DNA of 64,000 nt from Brumimicrobium mesophilum. Lineage in GTDB: Bacteria; Bacteroidota; Bacteroidia; Flavobacteriales_D; Crocinitomicaceae. The stretch spans positions 1-64,000 of the forward strand of contig NZ_PVSS01000017.1 of assembly GCF_003025005.1 (NCBI RefSeq). Reading direction: 5' to 3'. Positions 26,118 to 35,100 of the stretch are shown in pieces (within the stretch, counting starts at the first letter, position 1; each line of letters begins with the position of its first letter). The position numbers and the translations under genes are program-made. Below the pieces are notes generated by a model. That model saw only the letters and a program-made list of their open reading frames with translations, was not told the DNA's origin and did no database searches.

Positions 26118-26420
26118 ATGCAGAAATTAATCTTACATGAGGATATTTTTGATGCCTTGAACCAAGGTAAAATAACGACTATTCGGAAAGGTCGAAGAAA
26201 AATAGAATTGGGTAAATTGATGTTTGAAAGTTCTGATGAGGACCGACAAAAAATAGTTGAAGTTGTTAGTTTTTACTATGCTAAATTAGAGGATGTGAAT
26301 ACTGAGGATTTGGAGAATGATGGTTTCAAAGATCACCAAGATATGTGGGAGAAAATGCAACGTTTCTATCCAGATATTGGGTTGGAAGATGAAGTGACTG
26401 TGGTTAAATTTAGTTGTTAA
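26118..26420 (+). CDS. Small ASCH/PUA-like domain protein
   Basis: The 100 residues lack a signal peptide. The pattern fits the ASCH fold: LHEDIFDALNQGKITTIRKGRRKIELGKLMFE, where the G-K-x-x-T-I-R-x-G core is the family mark, followed by VEVVSFYYAKLEDV and a C-terminal EVTVVKF strand. ASCH proteins are RNA-binding-like and some hydrolyse modified nucleosides. It stands alone between divergent or unrelated genes, so its partner is unknown. Confidence 0.6.
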   Translation: MQKLILHEDIFDALNQGKITTIRKGRRKIELGKLMFESSDEDRQKIVEVVSFYYAKLEDVNTEDLENDGFKDHQDMWEKMQRFYPDIGLEDEVTVVKFSC

Positions 26421-26518
26421 TGTTAAATGTTTACTTGTAAATGGTTAACACGATAGGGGTTTTAAAATAGTCGGACTTTAACTGCCTAAATATAAGAAAT
26501 ATAAGAAAGTAGAGTTAC

Positions 26519-26563
26519 GAATGTTTAAATTATGAATATTTAAATTATGAATGTTTAAATATA
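26519..26563. repeat. 15-base tandem repeat, three copies
   Basis: The unit GAATRTTTAAATTAT is repeated at 26519, 26534 and 26549. It lies immediately upstream of the lipoprotein promoter and is extremely AT-rich. Confidence 0.7.
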
Positions 26564-26569
26564 ATTATA

Positions 26570-26577
26570 TAAATTTG
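26570..26577 (+). promoter_or_regulatory. -7 promoter element for the 26610 lipoprotein gene
   Basis: TAAATTTG matches TAnnTTTG, 33 bases before the ATG and directly after the tandem repeat. No TTG -33 element is present because the upstream DNA is the AT repeat. Confidence 0.4.
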
Positions 26578-26609
26578 ATCAAATTCTCTTTAAAAATAAA
26601 CACTGCTTT

Positions 26610-27266
26610 ATGAAAATTTCACTATTCATTTTACTTATTACTTTGTCAGGACTTCAAGGATGTCAAGTAGTTTCAAAGGTTATGCTTAATAAATTCACTT
26701 TAAACATTAAAGAACCAACTGAATATAACACTCGACTTGAAAGCCATAATAAGATAGTTAAAGATTTACGTAAAAAGGACATAACAAATTATAAAATAGT
26801 TTATTCTTCTTCTGACTACATAGAGCAAACTGGAGACCTTGAAGTCTTTAATACTGAGGCTTATATTTACAATTTTAAAGGGCAACTCCCTATTTACGAT
26901 TCTTTAAATATTTGTGAAACTACTACCTTCAAATATTATGCTTTTTCAAAGTATGGTTCTAAACTGGATTCCGTTAAATGGTCTGAAGAAAATAAGCTCG
27001 CCGAAATCACTCCATATTTAGAGTATATTGATTCAACTAAATTGAATATTAACTTTGAAAAATACGATTATGTGGTATTAATGGACTACACTACATTCGT
27101 TAAAGGGCCTCAAAACAGAAGGTTTAGAAGACTAAATAAAATTCCAGAATTCAACGGTGACAATCAAAATGTACTTTATCTTTTTAACAATAAAGATCTA
27201 ATCATAAATAGTTACTTTTATAATTATATGAAAAGTGAATCTGAGAAAGTTGAGGCTTCAAATTAA
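26610..27266 (+). CDS. Lipoprotein of unknown function
   Basis: The 218 residues begin with a clear lipobox (ITLSGLQGC, Cys18). The mature part has the repeated motif YxYNFKGQLPIYDS and FRRLNKIPEFNGDNQN and no enzyme signature. It is rich in Asn, Lys and Tyr. It has its own promoter and is convergent with the pair of outer-membrane proteins that follows. No family recognised. Confidence 0.7.
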   Translation: MKISLFILLITLSGLQGCQVVSKVMLNKFTLNIKEPTEYNTRLESHNKIVKDLRKKDITNYKIVYSSSDYIEQTGDLEVFNTEAYIYNFKGQLPIYDSLNICETTTFKYYAFSKYGSKLDSVKWSEENKLAEITPYLEYIDSTKLNINFEKYDYVVLMDYTTFVKGPQNRRFRRLNKIPEFNGDNQNVLYLFNNKDLIINSYFYNYMKSESEKVEASN

Positions 27267-27280
27267 AAATTAGAAAATCT

Positions 27281-28153
27281 CTAATTATTCTTATCAAAAT
27301 ACCAGCTTAGTCCTATAGAAAATATCTGCGCTTTTGCTGTCATTTCTGCTCTAACCACTTCGGTTAGACCAAGGGTTGGAAGGCTATAAGAAATTGTATG
27401 CTCTGTGATCGAACTACTTTTGCCAAATTGATATTGATAACGCCCTCTAAGGTGTAGATTTTCTGTAATTCTAATGTCTTTAGAGATTCCAAGGTAAAAT
27501 CCGTAATATGTTCGAGAACTAATGCGATAATTGAAACCAAGGGTCGTAATTCCTACATTATCATTATAATCTAAATATGCAGCACTAAGTCCATATCCAC
27601 CGCCTGTACTCACCTTATTATCAGTCATTCCCAAAACGAAGCCTGCATGTACATCGAAAAACCGTAAGTTGTTTTTACCGACAAATCGATATCCCCCACC
27701 TATATTAAGTGAGTAAGTAATGAAAGAATTATTATAAATACTTATTATTCCTCCTTCCTTAATTCCATATCGATTAGGTTTTAATGTTGTACCATGCCAT
27801 GTCCAACTAAAATCACCTTCTGCAAAAAAATTCTGAGGTAAGTTATATTGATAACCAACATTCCAACCGTTAACAAGATTACCTCGATCTAAATTAATTG
27901 GAGTGCTGTTCATTTGTGGTAGAGAAAAGCTTGGTTCAATAAGAATAATGGGATGACGACTATTTAAGAGAGACACAGTAACTATATGCGTATTTGGATT
28001 AACCAATCTACGATTTGCTCTTTCTTGAATTTTCGAACTCCTAGATTGCGAAATACTTTGGTCTAAAGTGGCATTATTATTTTGTGCGTGAAGGTTTTGA
28101 AGAACACTAAAAGAAAGAATAATAATTGACGCTAAAATGCTATTGAATCTCAT
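27281..28153 (-). CDS. Outer-membrane beta-barrel protein, paralogue of the upstream gene
   Basis: The 290 residues have a signal peptide (MRFNSILASIIILSFSVLQNLHAQ) and alternating amphipathic strands ending on an aromatic residue (IFSIGLSWYFDKNN), the hallmark of an outer-membrane barrel. Segments FFDVHAGFVLGMTDN and YLGISKDIRITENLHLRGRYQYQFG match FFNLHAGMFFGVSNM and YLGLSKDIRLSSKVRIFVKYVHRFG of the adjacent protein, showing a tandem duplication. Its start overlaps the previous gene's end by 14 bases, so translation is coupled. Function unknown. Confidence 0.82.
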   Translation of the reverse strand: MRFNSILASIIILSFSVLQNLHAQNNNATLDQSISQSRSSKIQERANRRLVNPNTHIVTVSLLNSRHPIILIEPSFSLPQMNSTPINLDRGNLVNGWNVGYQYNLPQNFFAEGDFSWTWHGTTLKPNRYGIKEGGIISIYNNSFITYSLNIGGGYRFVGKNNLRFFDVHAGFVLGMTDNKVSTGGGYGLSAAYLDYNDNVGITTLGFNYRISSRTYYGFYLGISKDIRITENLHLRGRYQYQFGKSSSITEHTISYSLPTLGLTEVVRAEMTAKAQIFSIGLSWYFDKNN

Positions 28154-28985
28154 AACTAGGTAATTTATTTGAAAATATAGAAATTTTTAGCCCTCCTGAA
28201 ATGAATGCTCCACCACCACGAACTTTAACAGATACTTTATCATCGAATGTCATATTATCAGAGACGATCTTTATTGAATTATCGATATTAGCATTTAGTC
28301 CAAAACGATGAACATATTTCACAAATATTCTAACTTTACTAGAAAGTCGAATGTCCTTTGACAGCCCCAAATAAGGACCAACTGAAAGCCTAGAAAATGA
28401 ATTTGTCGTTTCAACCAATTGATAGTTCAAATTTGCTGTATTTTCCACATTCTCAGAAACGCTAATTGTTGCTGTACCTTCTTTGAAATTTTTGACATCA
28501 TTCGATTTCATATTAGAAACACCAAAAAACATTCCCGCATGAAGGTTGAAGAAGTTGAAATTATTTGAATTCGCCAACCTATAGCCAATCCCTAATTGAA
28601 TATCATGATTTGAATAATGCTTTCGATAATAACCCCAGCTAATATTTTCACTATAATCTCTTTTCAATGAGATTCCTTGACCAATATAACTATATCCCGC
28701 TTCAGCAAAGAAACCATCTCTAATACCATGCTCATACATCACATTTGGGAAATAGGTGTTATTATGCATAATCAAACCTTCTGAAAGAAAATTGTTAGGG
28801 TCTTTAATATGAGTGGAAGTAAAACCAAAACCAGCTGAAACTGAAATATATTTCGATTGAGGATGTATATACCGTTTTATTTTTCTTTCCTCTTTTTTTG
28901 TGAGCTCAATTTTGTCATACGTTTGAGAAAACACTGAAAAGGAAAAAAACATCGTTAAATGTAAAATTACAAGTAGATTTTTCAT
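28140..28985 (-). CDS. Outer-membrane beta-barrel protein, tandem paralogue
   Basis: The 281 residues have a signal peptide (MKNLLVILHLTMFFSFSVFSQ). A short charged linker (KKEERKIKRYIHPQSK) precedes a barrel-like body with repeated Gly/aromatic strands (YISVSAGFGFTSTH, FFAEAGYSYIGQG, YHNDIQLGIGYRLANSN-like segment). The protein is clearly related to its downstream neighbour in the HAGxxxG and GLSKDIRL segments. It is the first gene of the two-gene unit. No ligand or catalytic residue can be named. Confidence 0.82.
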   Translation of the reverse strand: MKNLLVILHLTMFFSFSVFSQTYDKIELTKKEERKIKRYIHPQSKYISVSAGFGFTSTHIKDPNNFLSEGLIMHNNTYFPNVMYEHGIRDGFFAEAGYSYIGQGISLKRDYSENISWGYYRKHYSNHDIQLGIGYRLANSNNFNFFNLHAGMFFGVSNMKSNDVKNFKEGTATISVSENVENTANLNYQLVETTNSFSRLSVGPYLGLSKDIRLSSKVRIFVKYVHRFGLNANIDNSIKIVSDNMTFDDKVSVKVRGGGAFISGGLKISIFSNKLPSYEIQ

Positions 28986-29095
28986 ATTTTATTTTAAACA
29001 TAATACACTTCGCAAGAATTAATGAAATTCTTGATTAACTTCAGATCTTAAACCTTTCGATTGAGACTTTAGTCTCCGCAATTTTCGTAATTATA

Positions 29096-30493
29096 TTAAC
29101 ACTCCTCCCAAACAAAGTCGCTTTCTTTCAATTCACCATAATATTCAGCGACAAACTCTTCTAATCTTTTGAAGAAAAGTAAAATATCATCATGGCTATT
29201 TTGAGCGTTGATCGTTACAAATCTTACAAATTCATCTTCTTGGAATGAACCAAAACTCACCATTAATTCGGCTTTTTCGTAAAGCTTTGTACACAATTCT
29301 TGAGATGGGATATTCTTGTATTTGAAGCAAACAGCAATTGAATCATCGAAGCTGAACAGTTCATAATCTGGATGATTTCTTACGTACTCTCGTGCTGTAT
29401 CGGCTAAAGAAAATTGGTGATCAACCATTTTTTCTAATCCTTGCGTACCCACACTTTTCCAGAATGTCCAGAATTTTAACGCATCGTTTCTTCTTCCACA
29501 TTGCAAAGAAGTTTTTCCTGGATTGAAATCGTCTTCATCCGTTTGATAAAGATATTCTGCGTCATTCGCAAATGAATTTCGTAGGTTTTGTTTGTCTTTT
29601 ACAACAATAATCGAACACGTTAATGGCGTTCCTATCATTTTATGTGCATTGAAACTAAAAGAATCAACGTTTTCGAGTCCTTTTAAGTGATGCTTGTATT
29701 TTTTACTAAAAATTACAGAACCACAGTATGCTCCATCCACATGCATCCAAACATTGTGTTTTTTACATACGACGCTAATTTCTTCAACATTATCAAAAGC
29801 ACCCAGAACCGTTGTTCCAGCTGTTGAGTTCACCATCACAGGATGAAAACCATCAGCAAGATCTTTTGCGATTGCTTTATCTAATTCAACAGGGTTCATT
29901 TCGCCAACTTTATTCACAGGAATATAGCGTACGTTATTTCTTCCAATTCCTGAAAAAGAAGCATTTTTTGGAATACTGTAATGAGATTCTATTGAAGTAT
30001 AAACAGTCATTTTTTGCTGAACTCCATCAAAGCGAACTTTACCATTGTAGGCATCTCTAGCCATAAGCATAGACATGAAATTCGTCATAGAACCTCCTGT
30101 TGCAAATGTACCGTCAGACTTTTCATCCCAACCAATGATTTCGCAAACTTTACGCAGAACGGCTTTTTCAACACCCACTTGTGCTCCAGCCGCTTTAAAG
30201 GTGTACATGCTATTATTCATCAGCACCGCCAACAATTCTCCAAGCACTGCTTTTTCATTTCTTCCACCATACAATTGATTAAAGAAAGCGTTTGTTGCAG
30301 TTCTTGGTGTTGCCATCACCAATTCCTTCAATTTCTTAAGATGTGTTTCATCATCAATCGGTTGATCGACAAGTGAAAGATCAAGTTTATCAAACAATTG
30401 ATCTGCAGGAATATAATCTACAACAGGGTTAACTTTTTCGTCTGCTAATAATTCTGCTGCTATTGATTGAAAAACTGCTAATGCTTTTTCCAT
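29096..30493 (-). CDS. Group II PLP-dependent amino-acid decarboxylase
   Basis: The 465-residue protein is a fold-type I PLP enzyme of the glutamate/aspartate/sulfinoalanine decarboxylase group. Visible marks: GTFATGGSMTNFMSM (phosphate loop, about 128-142), His171 (ESHYS) that stacks on PLP, the HVDGAYCGS motif with Asp253, and the PLP lysine K285 in NAHKMIG. The substrate cannot be fixed; aspartate (giving beta-alanine), cysteine sulfinate and glutamate are all possible. No panD gene is seen next to panC in this window, which makes aspartate an interesting but untested candidate. The gene appears monocistronic. Confidence 0.88.
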   Translation of the reverse strand: MEKALAVFQSIAAELLADEKVNPVVDYIPADQLFDKLDLSLVDQPIDDETHLKKLKELVMATPRTATNAFFNQLYGGRNEKAVLGELLAVLMNNSMYTFKAAGAQVGVEKAVLRKVCEIIGWDEKSDGTFATGGSMTNFMSMLMARDAYNGKVRFDGVQQKMTVYTSIESHYSIPKNASFSGIGRNNVRYIPVNKVGEMNPVELDKAIAKDLADGFHPVMVNSTAGTTVLGAFDNVEEISVVCKKHNVWMHVDGAYCGSVIFSKKYKHHLKGLENVDSFSFNAHKMIGTPLTCSIIVVKDKQNLRNSFANDAEYLYQTDEDDFNPGKTSLQCGRRNDALKFWTFWKSVGTQGLEKMVDHQFSLADTAREYVRNHPDYELFSFDDSIAVCFKYKNIPSQELCTKLYEKAELMVSFGSFQEDEFVRFVTINAQNSHDDILLFFKRLEEFVAEYYGELKESDFVWEEC

Positions 30494-30660
30494 AATATTG
30501 TAAACTGTTTTGTCGGAAACTCAATAAATATAATTGTTTCATCAAGTGACCTAACACAAAAATCAAACCTTTGTTTATGGTTTTTTTATATGAATTGGCA
30601 AAAGTACGTTTTTTAGTTGAATGGAAAGAACAAAAATATGCGTTATTGAATGAAAGCACG

Positions 30661-30683
30661 AGGGCGAATTACCAATCGCTCGA
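30661..30683. repeat. REP-like palindrome (class 2), imperfect
   Basis: GGGCGAATTACCAATCGCTC forms a hairpin with GCGAAT / AATCGC arms and one mismatch. It resembles the palindrome at 8155-8178 in sequence and intergenic location. Confidence 0.35.
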
Positions 30684-30747
30684 TCTTTTTCACTTTCCGC
30701 TCGACACTCTAAACTCTATACTGCATACTGTATTCGAAGAATATTAA

Positions 30748-30755
30748 TATCTTTG
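30748..30755 (+). promoter_or_regulatory. -7 promoter element abutting the glycosyltransferase start
   Basis: TATCTTTG matches TAnnTTTG and ends only 4 bases before the ATG at 30760, so transcription is predicted to begin at or within about two bases of the start codon (leaderless mRNA). Confidence 0.5.
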
Positions 30756-30759
30756 ATTT

Positions 30760-31896
30760 ATGAGAATTGGCGTTAACACAAGATTTTTATTGAAAAACAA
30801 AATGGAAGGTTTTGGATGGTATACTTATGAGACCATGTTGAGAATAACTCAAAACCATCCAGACCATGAATTTATTTTCTTTTTTGATCGTCCATTTGAC
30901 AAGAAATTTATCTTTTCGGATAACATAACTCCTGTTGTAGTAAATCCACCTGCTAGACATCCAATTCTTCAAATCATTTGGTTTGACTATGCTATTCCGA
31001 AAGCATTGAAAAAATATAAATGCGATGCTTTTGTTTCTACCGATGGCTATTTATCCTTAAAAACGGATGTGCCGCAACTTACGGTAATGCACGACTTGAA
31101 TTTTGAACATAATCCGCAAGACGTTCCAAAAAATGTCTTAAAATTCTTCAAAAAACGTTTTCCATTGTTTGCAAAAAAAGCCAAACATTTGTGTACAGTT
31201 TCTCATTTCTCGAAGGCTGATATTGTTAAAACTTATGGAATTCCCGAAGAGAAAATTGATGTAACGCATAATGGAGTTTCTCCTGTTTTCAAAGTCATAG
31301 ATCAATTTGAAAAACAAGCCATCAGAGATCGATATACCGGTGGAAAACCTTTCGTCGTTTTTGTTGGTGCAATTCACAAAAGAAAGAATGTTCAACGTTT
31401 GATCGCGGCTTTTAAAAACTTGAAATCTGAACATAAAATACCTCATCAATTATTAATTGTAGGCGAACCAATGTGGGATAGTCAAACGATTGAAGTAGAG
31501 GAAGAAATGAAATCTTATATTCGATTTACAGGTCATGTATCTTTAGAATTATTGGCGGATATTGTAGGAAGTGCGACATGCATGGCTTTTGTGAGTTATT
31601 TTGAAGGTTTTGGAATTCCGCTAGTTGAAGCAATGCAATCTGGTGTTCCAGTTTTAGCTGGAAATAAAACTTCTCTCCCTGAAATTGGTGGTGATGCAGT
31701 TTTGTATTGTAATCCGTATTCTGTAGAATCAATTCAAAATCAATTGTATTCGTTGCTAGATAATCAAGAATTACGAGAAGATTTAATTGAAAAAGGATTG
31801 GAAAGAGCGACAGAGTTCTCGTGGGATTTTACGGCTAGGGATTTGTGGAAGGCTATTGAGAAGATTTTGCCATCACAAGTTGAAAACTTGCGGTAG
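30760..31896 (+). CDS. Glycosyltransferase, GT-B fold (GT4/GT1 family)
   Basis: The 378 residues have the two-lobe GT-B organisation. The N-terminal acceptor lobe contains WYTYETMLRI and CDAFVSTDGYLSLKTDVPQLTVMHDLNFEH. The C-terminal donor lobe contains VFVGAIHKRKNVQRLIAAF and the signature GFGIPLVEAMQSGVPVLAGNKTSLPEIGGDA with the E-x7-E pair. It probably transfers a sugar to an envelope glycan or lipid intermediate. The start lies next to a -7 element. The C-terminus (VENLR, then TAG) is encoded within a REP-like palindrome, so the last residues are probably repeat-derived. No neighbouring glycan genes are present. Confidence 0.92.
   Translation: MRIGVNTRFLLKNKMEGFGWYTYETMLRITQNHPDHEFIFFFDRPFDKKFIFSDNITPVVVNPPARHPILQIIWFDYAIPKALKKYKCDAFVSTDGYLSLKTDVPQLTVMHDLNFEHNPQDVPKNVLKFFKKRFPLFAKKAKHLCTVSHFSKADIVKTYGIPEEKIDVTHNGVSPVFKVIDQFEKQAIRDRYTGGKPFVVFVGAIHKRKNVQRLIAAFKNLKSEHKIPHQLLIVGEPMWDSQTIEVEEEMKSYIRFTGHVSLELLADIVGSATCMAFVSYFEGFGIPLVEAMQSGVPVLAGNKTSLPEIGGDAVLYCNPYSVESIQNQLYSLLDNQELREDLIEKGLERATEFSWDFTARDLWKAIEKILPSQVENLR
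31872..31896. repeat. REP-like palindrome (class 1) overlapping the glycosyltransferase stop
   Basis: ATCACAAGTTGAAAACTTGC then GGTAG has arms CACAAGTT / AACTTGCG around GAA and ends in the TAG stop codon. It has the same layout as the copies at 24603-24692. Related fragments continue downstream: TCACCTGCGGTGA near 31966 and TCGCGGTAGC at 32040-32049. Confidence 0.65.
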
Positions 31897-32070
31897 CGGC
31901 AATTGGAGAAGTTTATTGTTTTTTTTCCGCAAAGGAAGCAAAGGTTTAGGAGGTAAGCAGAGTTTTCACCTGCGGTGATGGAGAAAAATATTTTTTTAGG
32001 ACGATCACGAATTGGATTTCTACAAGCTCAACCACCTTTTCGCGGTAGCATTCTAAAAATAATCTTAACA

Positions 32071-32106
32071 AAAAAAGCGATACTTCATTTAGAAGTACCG
32101 CTTTTC
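32071..32106 (-). terminator. Terminator of the RND efflux operon
   Basis: In minus-strand RNA AAAAGCGGTACTTC pairs with GAAGTATCGCTTTT (one G-U pair) around a five-base loop and is followed by a T-run. It lies 25 bases after the RND pump stop. Confidence 0.85.
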
Positions 32107-32130
32107 CTAGTATAACTTTTAACTAAAGAA

Positions 32131-35100
32131 CTACACGTTTGTTTTCAACGTCCAATTCAGTTTTTTGTAAATCCAAACTTTGAATCTGTACAACGTTAAA
32201 TACATCGCTGGTACGATAACCAAAGTCAAGAATGTTGCGAATGTTAATCCGTAAATAATTGTCCAAGCCATTGGAGAGAAGAACATGTTGTTGTCTCCAC
32301 CAATAAAGATGTTTGGCTTGTATTCAGTTAACAATCCAACGAAATCGATATTTAAACCAATCGCTAAAGGAAGTAAACCAAGTACAGTTGTAATTGCCGT
32401 TAACAATACTGGACGTAAACGTACTTCTCCACCTCGAATTGTAGCCTCCACTACTTCATCGTCTGGTTCAAGTTCCGTTTCTTCAAGACTTGCTTTCTCA
32501 CGGTTTTCTCTACGTATTAAATTGGTATAATCAATCAATACAATGGAGTTATTTACCACAACACCCGCAAGAGAAATAATACCAATCATCGTCATCATAA
32601 TAACGAATGTTTGCCCACTCAATGCCAATCCTAAGAATACTCCAATAAATGAAAGTACTACTGAGAAAAGGATAATTGCTGGCGTAGAGAATGAGTTAAA
32701 CTGCGCAACGATAATCAATAGAATAAGGAATACGGCAATCATTAACGCATTTGTTAAAAACGCCATTTCCTCAGCTTGCTCATCTTGAGCACCTGTAAAG
32801 CTGTAGGCTACATCTTTCGGAAGATTGTCGTCATTTGCATAATCCATCATCTTTTCTTTCAGGACTGCTACAACTTCATTCCCATTAAATCCTTCTGTCA
32901 CCTCAGATGAAATAATCACTTTTGAAGTTTGGTCTTCACGCGAAACACCCGTAAAAGAAATATTCTCTTCTGGATCTTTGATTACACTTCGAATTGGAAT
33001 ATTCAATAATTGTCCAGTGTTATTTCTAAACATCAGTTTTTGATCTAACAAAGCGTCTAAATCATAACGAGAGTCTTCTTTAAAACGCACGACCATATCG
33101 TAGTTTTCTTCATCCTTCGTAAATGTTGCAATATCTTGACCCAATAAGGCTTTACGAATTGCCATACCTACTTGTGAAGTTGAAGAACTCAATTTTCTCA
33201 CTTGGTCACGGTCTACTTCAATTGGAATCTCAGGTCTTGTTGCCTCAACGTTCAATTTCAATTCATCCACACCTTGAACCCCTAAGCGGTCGAGGTGATT
33301 TTTCACATCCGTTGCTACAATAATAAGGTCTTTGTAACTGGCATTTTTCTTTGTGTTTATCAACTCAATGTTAATTGGCGCCTCTTGAGGTGGTCCCATT
33401 GTGTTTTTCTTCACAGAAATTTGCACGTCAGCTGGTAACACACCTTTCAATTCATCTTGCAGTTTTGTCAAGACAAAACCAGTTGTGTTAATCGAATCTC
33501 TGTATTGGAATTCAGTAAAATCAATTGTGATTCTTGCCTTGTGTGGCGTATTCCCCATGTCCATTCCTTGCTCACTCGTTCCTTTTCCAACTTGAGCAAT
33601 AATTGACTGAACAAGGTCAGCATCCTGTACATTACTTCTGTCAGCACCTTTTGTATAAGGTGCTAGAATCTCATTAATTTTCTCTTCGATGATCAAAGCA
33701 GATTTATTCGTTTCCATAATATCCGTTCCAATTGGATGCGTGATAAAAACGTTAACAAACTTCGCTTGATTTGAAGGGAAGAATTCAACTTTTGGTTGTT
33801 TAATTGCGAAGACAACTACAGATAAAATCAGCATTACAAAAGTCCCGACAATAAACCAAACTGGTCTTGATCCTTTCAAAGCAAAAGTCAAGAAATTCTT
33901 ATACCAACGCTCAAGAACAGGCAATAACCTTTCTTGGAATGCGATTGTTCCTGGGTAGAAAACAAAAGTATTCAATAAGTTTAATGCCCCAATAAGCAAT
34001 AAGATATTCCCAAATAATGTAGCACCTACCATAACAATTAAGAATCCTAATCCTATGAAGATTGCTCCATACGTTAAAGATTTCCCCTTTTTAGGTTTTG
34101 CTTGTTCCACAGTCATATAAAGCGCTGTTAACACTGGATTAATCACCAACGCAACAAATAAAGAAGAACCTAAAACGATAATCAATGTAATTGGAAGGTA
34201 TTTCATGAACTCCCCAAAAATACCCGGCCAAATTGCCAACGGAACGAAGGCTGCCAAAGTAGTTGCCGTTGATGCAATAATAGGCCAAGCTACTTCACTC
34301 ACCCCGTGAATTGCTGCTTTGAAAGGTGGGAATTTTTCTTCATCCATAAAACGGTAGATGTTCTCAACAACTACAATTCCGTTATCTACCAACATTCCAA
34401 GTGCCAATACCAAAGCAAAAAGTACCATTGTGTTTAGTGTAACACCCATTGTTTGAAGAATCATAAATGACATCAACATTGAAAGTGGAATCGCTACACC
34501 TACGAACATTGCGTTACGTCCTCCAAGGAAGAACAATAATACAAGTGTTACCAAGATTACCCCAAAAATAATTGAGTTTTCAAGGTTAGAAACCATGTCT
34601 CTTGTTTGATCTGATTGATCATTTGTCAATGAAACACTAACTCCTTTAGGAATAATATTTTCATCTCTTGCTTGTTGGATTAATGCTTCAATTTTATCAG
34701 CGGCATCCAGCAAGTTCTCACCACCTTGCTTAATCACATCAAGCATAACTACAGGTGCACCAAACTCTCTAGCAAAAGAAGTTGTATCTCCATTTCCGAA
34801 ATAAACATCAGCAATGTCTTTCAACTTTACAGGCATGTAATCCTGTTGTTTTACGATAACTTCACCTAATTCCGAAGCATTTTGGAATTCACCATCAATC
34901 ATCACGGTTTTACGCATTCCATTCATTAGAATTTCACCACCAGAAATTGTTGCGTGTTCAGCAGAAACTGCATTTTCGATATCTGTTAAAGAAACTTGAA
35001 CTGCTTCCGCTTTTAAACGGTCAACATCAATACGCATTTCCTCTTCTTGAATTCCTCGAATGTTCACTTCATTGATTTCAGAAAGGTCTTCCACCATGTC

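Noticed and set aside
29063-29076. GAGACT-TT-AGTCTC palindrome after the PLP decarboxylase gene
   Set aside because: Two-base loop and no T-tract in the minus direction; not convincing as a terminator and too short to call a repeat.
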